In this document: positions 1 to 3,585 of the stretch, piece after piece | How positions within the stretch are numbered: the stretch's first letter is position 1 | How the letters are laid out: each line of letters starts with the position of its first letter | Source: Allobranchiibius sp038199265 | Lineage (GTDB): Bacteria; Actinomycetota; Actinomycetes; Actinomycetales; Dermatophilaceae | Direction: 5' to 3' | DNA: 6,028 bases | Assembly: GCA_038199265.1 (NCBI GenBank) | Contig: JBBPZD010000186.1 | Coordinates: 1 to 6,028 of the forward strand | Translations under genes and position numbers: made by a program | The notes under the pieces: generated by a model | What the model was told of the DNA's origin: nothing | The model's input: the letters and a program-made list of their open reading frames with translations, nothing else | Databases searched by the model: none

Positions 1-175
1 ACGAGACTGAATTACTGAGCCCGTCCGATCCTGCCGATGCACCGTCGAGCGTGGTCACCATCATCGCTCGCACCCAGCACCCAGATTCGGGCCAGGGATA
101 CGACTGCGCCACCTCGTCGTCGCTGAGGTGGTGACCTTCCTGCTCGGTTCCGTAAATCGCACTGATCGTTTTCAC
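1..175 (-). CDS. RibD C-terminal-type pyrimidine/dihydrofolate reductase family protein, N-terminal part (runs off left edge)
   Basis: About 58 residues are in the window, beginning MKTISAIYGTE and ending DGLSNSVS. The stretch LSDDEV..YPWPE, then WVRAMMVTTLDGAS and a glycine-containing DGLS turn, matches the start of the RibD C-terminal reductase fold. That family uses NADPH to reduce pyrimidine or pterin-like substrates, and actinobacterial members are compared with Rv2671. The cofactor-binding and later substrate residues lie outside the window, so substrate cannot be judged. I chose the GTG at 175 because TATGTT lies exactly 6 nt upstream, a leaderless arrangement, and because it leaves the usual short N-terminal extension. 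The frame stays open upstream, so a GTG at 202 or an ATG at 244 cannot be excluded. It follows the LysR gene on the same strand after 173 nt and probably has its own promoter. Family call fairly sure, start less so. Confidence 0.75.
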   Translation of the reverse strand, partial: MKTISAIYGTEQEGHHLSDDEVAQSYPWPESGCWVRAMMVTTLDGASAGSDGLSNSVS

Positions 176-181
176 CAACTG

Positions 182-187
182 AACATA
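182..187 (-). promoter_or_regulatory. Putative -10 element of a leaderless promoter for the reductase gene
   Basis: On the minus strand TATGTT (TANNNT) is followed by exactly 6 nt and then GTG at 175. No Shine-Dalgarno sequence precedes the GTG and no convincing -35 is visible. The same spacing recurs before three other genes here, which supports the call. Confidence 0.4.
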
Positions 188-302
188 CGTCGGCCCTGCC
201 ACGTGACCGCAGCGAGGGCGGATTGCCCGGTGTAGGCGCAGCATCTGGCGAGCGCGGCGCTGGAACTCGTAAGCGACGGCGACGATATCTGCGGCCGGGT
301 CG

Positions 303-330
303 ACCGCCGGTGCCTGGATGCCGCGGCGGT
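303..330 (-). terminator. GC-rich hairpin just after the LysR gene
   Basis: Arms ACCGCCG (303-309) and CGGCGGT (324-330) pair perfectly over 7 bp with a 14-nt loop, beginning about 18 nt past the LysR stop codon. No T-run follows on the minus strand, so it is only a candidate terminator or processing site. Confidence 0.3.
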
Positions 331-348
331 GCGCCTCAGCGGTGGGTG

Positions 349-1242
349 TCAGGAGGTGGCGGCGATGTCGCGTAGTAGTTCCACGGTGCGGGCGATCGCG
401 GGATGGCCACTCACGCTGTCTCGCACGAAGGCAACGATGCGTCGCCGGGGTGCGGGCTCGCTGATGTCGCGCTGGCAGACATCGGCGGGCAACGTGCCCA
501 CTGCCAACCGGGGAATGACCGCGACGCCGATCCCCGCGGCCGCGAACGCGATCGATGCGTGGTGGTCGGCCGTCTGAGCGGCAGACCGCGGGGTGAACCC
601 GGCGGCCCTGGTGGCATCGCGCACGATCCGGTTGCCGACGGGGTCGTGGGCATTGTCGACGACCCACCGCTCCGATTCCAGCGCGGCCAGTGGAACGGTG
701 TCCAGTTCGGCCAGCGAGCTGTTGCAGGCGAACACGGTGACGTACGGATCGTCCGTGAGCTCATAGCGGGTGTACCCGGGAACCTGCGTCGGATCACCGA
801 TCGGCTCGTCGCGGATGTCGATGTCGGGCCGCACCAGGCTCTGTTGGCCGGTGTGGTCGTTCAGGTCGACGGTGAGTTGCACGTCCGGGAACTCACGTTG
901 CAAGGACCGCGCGATCGGCGGCATCCACCGCTCGCCGGCTGAGGCGATGCAAGCGATGACGATGGCGCCCACGCGCCCCTCGCGCAGATCGTCGAGCACG
1001 CCGTCGAGTCGGGCCAGTTCGCGCATCAGCTCATCGCTCTCGGCGGCCAGGGTGCGACCGGTCGGTGTCGTGGAGATACCGCGCCCGGATTTCTCGAACA
1101 GTTGTAGACCGGTCTCACGTTGCAGCGCGGCGATCTGCTGGCTGACGGCCGAGGACGTGAAGCCGAGGTTGATGGCGGCCGCCTGAACGGAGCCACTAGC
1201 GACGACAGCTCGGAAGACACGGAGGCGGTTGGTGTCGATCAT
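349..1242 (-). CDS. LysR-family transcriptional regulator
   Basis: A 297-residue protein of normal LysR length. Residues 1-60 form the winged helix-turn-helix: NRLRVFRAVVASGSVQAAA, then a recognition region SAVSQQIAALQRETG, then the wing LFEKSGRGISTTPTG. A linker helix (about 61-85) and an effector-binding domain (about 90-290, starting GAIVIACIASAGERW) follow. It should act in the cytoplasm as a tetramer that binds DNA and responds to a small molecule, which is not identifiable here. I start at the ATG at 1242 because homology begins at MIDTNRLRVF and TATAGT lies exactly 6 nt upstream; the in-frame ATG at 1278 would add 12 untypical residues translated from the AT-rich promoter. It is divergent from the small gene at 1324, with likely binding sites between them, and so probably controls itself and that gene. 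The downstream reductase may also be a target. Confidence 0.93.
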   Translation of the reverse strand: MIDTNRLRVFRAVVASGSVQAAAINLGFTSSAVSQQIAALQRETGLQLFEKSGRGISTTPTGRTLAAESDELMRELARLDGVLDDLREGRVGAIVIACIASAGERWMPPIARSLQREFPDVQLTVDLNDHTGQQSLVRPDIDIRDEPIGDPTQVPGYTRYELTDDPYVTVFACNSSLAELDTVPLAALESERWVVDNAHDPVGNRIVRDATRAAGFTPRSAAQTADHHASIAFAAAGIGVAVIPRLAVGTLPADVCQRDISEPAPRRRIVAFVRDSVSGHPAIARTVELLRDIAATS

Positions 1243-1248
1243 GATGTA

Positions 1249-1254
1249 ACTATA
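1249..1254 (-). promoter_or_regulatory. Putative -10 element of a leaderless LysR promoter
   Basis: TATAGT on the minus strand is followed by exactly 6 nt and the ATG at 1242. No ribosome binding site is present. The nearby dyad at 1259-1274 would fall in the spacer, where bound LysR protein could repress its own gene. Confidence 0.5.
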
Positions 1255-1258
1255 CAGT

Positions 1259-1303
1259 ATTACTACCGAGTAATTCATAGATAGTTATTTGTACTAAATA
1301 GTA
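1259..1303. promoter_or_regulatory. Paired dyads, candidate LysR-type operator (recognition and activation sites)
   Basis: ATTACT-N4-AGTAAT (1259-1274) is a perfect inverted repeat and contains the T-N11-A signature of LysR boxes (T1261 and A1273). A second site, TACTAAATAGTA (1292-1303), has the same TACT-N4-AGTA core; the two 12-mers match at 9 of 12 positions and their centres are 31 bp apart, about three helix turns. The second overlaps the -35 of the small gene at 1324. An extra AGTA half-site is at 1256-1259. That this LysR protein binds here is inferred from position and shape. Confidence 0.5.
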
Positions 1304-1317
1304 AAATGAGTCATCAT
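1289..1317 (+). promoter_or_regulatory. Putative leaderless promoter of the small gene at 1324
   Basis: TTGTAC (1289-1294), a 17-nt spacer and CATCAT (1312-1317) are followed by 6 nt (TGAGGC) and the ATG. The -35 resembles TTGACA, while the -10 lacks the first T of TANNNT. The layout is the same as before the small genes at 1816 and 2344. GAGG at 1319-1322 is only 1 nt from the ATG, too close to be a normal ribosome binding site. Confidence 0.4.
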
Positions 1318-1323
1318 TGAGGC

Positions 1324-1569
1324 ATGAGCATTCACACCACCACACACGCAATCTCTGAGAACGACAGCAACCGCATGGGCCGCGACATGGCCTCCACGGA
1401 CACCCGTGGTGGCGGCGTCTCCCCGCACTCCAAAGCCCGCCGCGCGGCAGGTACCGTTCGTCGAGTTTTCCGTGAAATCAACGAAGCCCAGGCTGCTGTC
1501 GATCGCGTCAACCGCCCCTGGGTCTACCAGAACCAGGGCCGTAACGTGACGCGCCACACGTCGCGCTGA
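1324..1569 (+). CDS. Small basic hypothetical protein (81 aa), divergent from the LysR gene
   Basis: I do not recognise this protein. It is 81 residues, rich in Arg, His, Thr and Asn, with no cysteine, signal peptide or membrane segment. Residues 1-30 are polar and Gly-rich (RGGG at 28-31), and probably disordered. Residues about 36-63 (SKARRAAGTVRRVFREINEAQAAVDRVN) look helical and amphipathic; the end is polar and basic. AAVDRVN (57-63) resembles ADVDRLH and ADVHRIN in the two downstream small proteins, weakly suggesting a distant third family member. Codons prefer G/C at third positions. It is flanked by a divergent LysR promoter region and a strong terminator, so it forms a single-gene unit. 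A nucleic-acid-binding role would fit the charge but is a guess. An internal ATG at 1375 is an alternative start. Confidence 0.72.
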   Translation: MSIHTTTHAISENDSNRMGRDMASTDTRGGGVSPHSKARRAAGTVRRVFREINEAQAAVDRVNRPWVYQNQGRNVTRHTSR

Positions 1570-1608
1570 ACGCCGTCGTATTGAACTGAATCAAGTCAGG
1601 CCACCAGC

Positions 1609-1655
1609 GCCGCCGATACTTGTGAGTTGCACCACACTCCGATCGGCGGCTTTTT
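1609..1655 (+). terminator. Rho-independent terminator after the small gene at 1324
   Basis: GCCGCCGAT (1609-1617) pairs perfectly with ATCGGCGGC (1642-1650) and is followed directly by TTTTT. The 24-nt loop holds a small second stem (TGTG 1621-1624 with CACA 1633-1636). It starts 39 nt past the stop codon and separates the first small gene from the next. Confidence 0.85.
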
Positions 1656-1780
1656 GGCGCCCAAGCGCTACTCGTAGCCCAATATCTTGAAAAACGTTGC
1701 CGCAGAAGGCAATCAGCCTTAGCGCCGGTGAGATGTAAAACACATTAGAAAAAGTTAATAGACTAGTAAGTAAAGTGGAC

Positions 1781-1809
1781 TTGTGCCACCTAGTTCGAAA
1801 CCGAATAAT
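1781..1809 (+). promoter_or_regulatory. Putative leaderless promoter with inverted repeat, small gene at 1816
   Basis: TTGTGC (1781-1786), a 17-nt spacer and AATAAT (1804-1809) stand 6 nt before the ATG at 1816. Inside the spacer and -10 lies GTTCG-AAAC-CGAAT (1793-1806), an inverted repeat with one mismatch, that recurs at the same distance before the gene at 2344. No ribosome binding site is seen. The flank (about 1680-1815) is unusually AT-rich and holds a second possible -10, TAGACT (1759-1764), which would give a leadered transcript. Confidence 0.42.
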
Positions 1810-1815
1810 AGAAAT

Positions 1816-2034
1816 ATGCAGCACATGATGAACCGCTTCCGGCCCTTCGACTCCCGCGACTACGCGACCCCCAACGATGGTTGGTCCGGCTTCGGCGCGC
1901 GGGCACCCCGCACCCATCGTTCCACCTGGCACCCGTTGCGTCGCCGGGCCGATGTTTCGGCTCACACCGCGATCGACCACGACGCGCTCGGTGGCCTTGC
2001 AGACGTGGACCGCCTCCACACCCGAACCATCTGA
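1816..2034 (+). CDS. Small basic protein with one HDALGGLADV motif (72 aa), paralogue of the gene at 2344
   Basis: Function unknown. Residues 1-14 (MQHMMNRFRPFDSR) match the start of the protein at 2344 (MPHMMTRFR..TDSR). The middle (15-50) is polar and Arg-rich with two Trp residues and no clear fold. Residues 54-66 are DHDALGGLADVDR, the repeat motif shared with the neighbour, and the protein ends six residues later. It has no cysteine, signal peptide or membrane segment and is strongly positively charged. I chose the ATG at 1816 over the in-frame ATG at 1783 because similarity to the paralogue begins there and both have the same 17-nt promoter block at the same distance. It is followed by a strong hairpin, so it is probably transcribed alone. 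The motif could form a short amphipathic helix (Leu57, Leu61-type spacing), perhaps for binding a partner; this is inference. Confidence 0.72.
   Translation: MQHMMNRFRPFDSRDYATPNDGWSGFGARAPRTHRSTWHPLRRRADVSAHTAIDHDALGGLADVDRLHTRTI
1975..2013 (+). repeat. Coding repeat, copy A (DHDALGGLADVDR)
   Basis: Thirteen codons near the end of the 72-aa protein. It differs from copy C (2542-2580) at only 2 of 39 bases, one silent (GCG/GCC) and one changing His to Asp. Confidence 0.85.
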
Positions 2035-2048
2035 ACAACCTGCCTCAC

Positions 2049-2089
2049 GGCCGCGATCACCGGGATCAGTCCGGTGGGCGCGGCCTTCT
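2049..2089 (+). terminator. Strong hairpin after the small gene at 1816
   Basis: GGCCGCG (2049-2055) pairs with CGCGGCC (2079-2085), and inside it CACCGG (2058-2063) pairs with CCGGTG (2071-2076) around a 7-nt loop. Only a 2-by-2 internal mismatch interrupts the stem. It starts 15 nt past the stop codon and is followed by TTCT, a weak T-tract. It is a likely terminator, leaving the next small gene to its own promoter. Confidence 0.65.
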
Positions 2090-2292
2090 GCATGCCGGTC
2101 GTCAGCGTGCTGAAGGGGGCGCCGGGCACCGTTGCTGTCACCGACAGGGTGAATTACGTCACATGCGTATCGTCCCCGGGCTTGCGAGGCGCTGACCGGC
2201 AGGTCTGGTCTGTTCGAAAACCGTTGCAACGCGGACGCGTTGACATCTTCGGGGCGCAGTGCTGACGAGCATGCGCATCTGCTTCACCGGCG

Positions 2293-2310
2293 AATTAGAA
2301 TCGTCTAATT
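2293..2310. promoter_or_regulatory. Palindrome AATTAGA-N4-TCTAATT, candidate operator
   Basis: Perfect 7-bp arms (2293-2299 and 2304-2310) around ATCG, AT-rich in a GC-rich stretch, and overlapping the first two bases of the putative -35 at 2309. The size suits a MarR- or TetR-type dimer site. It is not present before the paralogous gene at 1816. TAGAAT (2296-2301) inside it could instead be a -10 for a leadered transcript. Confidence 0.4.
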
Positions 2311-2337
2311 GTCCTGAACAGTTCGAAAGCGAACACT
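2309..2337 (+). promoter_or_regulatory. Putative leaderless promoter with perfect inverted repeat, small gene at 2344
   Basis: TTGTCC (2309-2314), a 17-nt spacer and AACACT (2332-2337) stand 6 nt before the ATG. GTTCG-AAAG-CGAAC (2321-2334) is a perfect 5-bp inverted repeat in the spacer and -10. The block at -23 to -7 matches that of the gene at 1816 at 14 of 17 positions. The -10 is weak by TANNNT standards, as at the other two small genes. Confidence 0.42.
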
Positions 2338-2343
2338 TGAGCC

Positions 2344-2616
2344 ATGCCTCACATGATGACCCGCTTCCGTACCTCCACCGACTCGCGCGCCCACGTGATC
2401 GTCAGTCACGACGCTCTCGGCGGCCTGGCCGATGTGCACCGCGCGATGATGGTCGCCACCCCCGCCCGCAAGCGGACGGCTGTCCGTCGGCCGCTGCGCA
2501 ACCAGGGGAAAGCCAGCATCTCCGGTGCCCGTGCGTTCGTTGACCACGACGCCCTCGGTGGCCTTGCAGACGTGCACCGCATCAACCTGTACAACAGCAG
2601 CGTGCGCAGCGTCTGA
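2344..2616 (+). CDS. Small basic protein with two HDALGGLADVHR repeats (90 aa)
   Basis: Function unknown. Residues 1-14 (MPHMMTRFRTSTDS) match the paralogue at 1816. The exact 12-mer HDALGGLADVHR occurs at residues 22-33 and again at 68-79, joined by a basic, Arg/Lys/Ala-rich linker (ATPARKRTAVRRPLRNQG); the end is polar. There are about 14 Arg/Lys and no Glu or Cys, and no signal peptide or membrane segment. Within the 12-mer the two copies differ at five bases, all third-position and silent, so the protein sequence is under selection. The start at 2344 is set by similarity and by the promoter block at the same distance as in the paralogue; there is no Shine-Dalgarno sequence. Possible roles are a small nucleic-acid-binding protein, a partner-binding peptide with tandem helices, or a peptide precursor; no modifying enzyme or exporter is nearby to favour the last. 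Confidence 0.78.
   Translation: MPHMMTRFRTSTDSRAHVIVSHDALGGLADVHRAMMVATPARKRTAVRRPLRNQGKASISGARAFVDHDALGGLADVHRINLYNSSVRSV
2404..2442 (+). repeat. Coding repeat, copy B (SHDALGGLADVHR)
   Basis: First copy in the 90-aa protein. Over the 12 codons of HDALGGLADVHR it differs from copy C only at GCT/GCC, GGC/GGT, CTG/CTT, GCC/GCA and GAT/GAC, all silent. Confidence 0.85.
2542..2580 (+). repeat. Coding repeat, copy C (DHDALGGLADVHR)
   Basis: Second copy in the 90-aa protein. At the DNA level it is closer to copy A in the neighbouring gene (37 of 39 bases) than to copy B in its own gene (31 of 39). Confidence 0.85.
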
Positions 2617-2622
2617 GCCGTC

Positions 2623-2637
2623 CCGCACCTCCTGCGG
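2623..2637 (+). terminator. Weak hairpin after the small gene at 2344
   Basis: CCGCA (2623-2627) pairs with TGCGG (2633-2637) around CCTCC, 6 nt after the stop codon; only a short TTT lies nearby (2643-2645). Read-through into the methyltransferase gene is possible. Confidence 0.25.
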
Positions 2638-2676
2638 CGGTGGTTTCTGCGGCGACCCCGGTCTATGACGGGCCGT

Positions 2677-2682
2677 TAGCGT
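2677..2682 (+). promoter_or_regulatory. Putative -10 of a leaderless promoter for the RNA methyltransferase
   Basis: TAGCGT (TANNNT) is followed by exactly 6 nt (TGGGGC) and the ATG at 2689. GGGG ends 1 nt before the ATG, too close to act as a normal ribosome binding site. No -35 is visible. Confidence 0.4.
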
Positions 2683-2688
2683 TGGGGC

Positions 2689-3531
2689 ATGCCTTCCGAC
2701 TTCGCCCGTCGCCCGATCAGGGTCGGTGCTCGCAACGCGACGTTTCAGCATTGGGAGACTCTGCTGCGCAACCGCACCAAGCGACACCGCGCGGGGGAGT
2801 TCGTCGTACAGGGTGTGCGGGCCATCACCCTCGCCCTCGAGAACGACTGGCCCGTCACCGCGTTGATCCGACCGGATGGTGCACGTCCGTCGGAGTGGGC
2901 GCGGGGCGCATGGGCTGACTCGGATGCCGCTCGGTACGAACTGGACTCGAAATTCTTCGCCGAATTGTCCGACAAGGACGAGGGCCAGTCAGAGTTGTTG
3001 GCGGTGGTTGCCATGCCGGCTGACGACATGAGCCGAGTTGATCCAGCTCCGTATTCGCCACTCCTGGTCTTCGACCGCCCCAGTAGCCCAGGAAACATCG
3101 GAACCTTGCTGCGGTCGATCGATGCGTTCGGTGGTTCGGGCCTGGTGGTTTGCGGCCACGCGGCTGACCCTTACGACCCTAAATCGGTGCGGGCCAGCAC
3201 TGGTTCGTTGTTCACCGTTCCGGTGGTGCGTGCAGACAGTCCGACACTCGTGCTGGACCGGGTACGGGAACTGTTCAACAGCGGAACTGCGGTCCGGTTG
3301 TTGGGCACGGACGAAGACGGGACGGTCGGGGTTCGAGGCGTCGATTTCGCGATCCCCACGGTTCTGGTGATCGGAAACGAGACCCGAGGACTGGCGAAGG
3401 CGTGGCGCGAATCCTGTGACGAGATCGTCAGTATCCCGATGACCGGGAACGCTACATCGCTCAACGCAGCCACCGCCGGATCGATCCTGTTGCACGAGGC
3501 GCTACAGCAGCGCCTGGTCGCGGCTGGCTGA
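2689..3531 (+). CDS. TrmH/SpoU-family RNA 2'-O-ribose methyltransferase
   Basis: A 280-residue SPOUT-class enzyme that should transfer a methyl group from S-adenosylmethionine to a ribose 2'-OH in tRNA or rRNA; the exact target cannot be told. Residues about 14-110 form the N-terminal substrate-binding region (RNRTKRHRAGEFVVQGVRA). The catalytic domain (about 124-276) shows all three SpoU motifs: motif 1, DRPSSPGNIGTLLRSIDAFG (129-148) with Asn136 and the catalytic-type Arg142; motif 2, VIGNETRGL (227-235) with Glu231; and motif 3, IPMTGNATSLNAATAG (249-264) with SLN. Motif 3 has NAA where many relatives have NVS. Length is normal for the family. The start is supported by a TANNNT box 6 nt upstream and gives a natural N-terminus. 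It is convergent with the GH15 gene (54-nt gap), so it ends its transcription unit. A GGCTG/CAGCC stem (3526-3540) overlaps its stop codon, with no T-run. Confidence 0.93.
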   Translation: MPSDFARRPIRVGARNATFQHWETLLRNRTKRHRAGEFVVQGVRAITLALENDWPVTALIRPDGARPSEWARGAWADSDAARYELDSKFFAELSDKDEGQSELLAVVAMPADDMSRVDPAPYSPLLVFDRPSSPGNIGTLLRSIDAFGGSGLVVCGHAADPYDPKSVRASTGSLFTVPVVRADSPTLVLDRVRELFNSGTAVRLLGTDEDGTVGVRGVDFAIPTVLVIGNETRGLAKAWRESCDEIVSIPMTGNATSLNAATAGSILLHEALQQRLVAAG

Positions 3532-3585
3532 GTCGCAGCCCCCGCGTAAATATTCGTAGTTCCATGCGCGTTCGAGACCTGATTG

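Larger units (their letters stand above)
2035..2343. other. Intergenic region between the two paralogous small genes
   Basis: This 309-nt gap holds the terminator hairpin at 2049-2089. It also has a smaller stem-loop (CTGTC 2135-2139 with GACAG 2143-2147, extended by CACC 2127-2130 and GGTG 2148-2151) and GTTCGAAAACCG (2212-2223), which resembles the promoter dyad but lacks its second arm. CGTTGCAACG (2222-2231) is a perfect palindrome, and the operator-like palindrome and promoter of the next gene follow. Short open frames exist on both strands, but none has a credible start or any resemblance to the flanking proteins. Confidence 0.6.

Noticed and set aside
176..348. N-terminal extension of the reductase through an open frame back to an ATG at 244 or beyond
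   Set aside because: The frame is open, but the extension does not resemble the family, and the GTG at 175 has a -10 at leaderless spacing. Not fully excluded.
1243..1278. Longer LysR start at the ATG at 1278
   Set aside because: The extra 12 residues are translated from the AT-rich promoter and dyad, are unlike LysR N-termini, and the ATG at 1242 has a well-placed -10.
1306..1320. Tiny frame ATGAGTCATCATTGA (MSHH) just before the first small gene, as a leader peptide
   Set aside because: Too short to support, and it would not be transcribed if the message is leaderless.
1591..2229. Long open frame on the minus strand over the first paralogous gene
   Set aside because: It runs through the clear terminator and AT-rich promoter region. 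The repeat copies differ at third positions of the plus-strand frame, which would change residues in the minus frame.
1793..2334. TTCGAAA resembling a tRNA T-loop in the promoter dyads
   Set aside because: The flanking five bases on each side do not pair as a T-stem and no acceptor or anticodon arm is present.
2321..2334. SOS (LexA) box or PafBC-type damage promoter
   Set aside because: The actinobacterial LexA box is GAAC-N4-GTTC; here the half-sites are in the opposite order. TTGTC at 2309 is not followed by the RGTG of the PafBC-type motif.
2305..2787. Minus-strand open frame over the two-repeat gene
   Set aside because: Same argument: silent changes fit the plus frame only. It also covers the promoter and the start of the methyltransferase.
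3526..3540. GGCTG-N5-CAGCC stem as terminator of the methyltransferase gene
   Set aside because: Only 5 bp, overlaps the stop codon and has no T-run.
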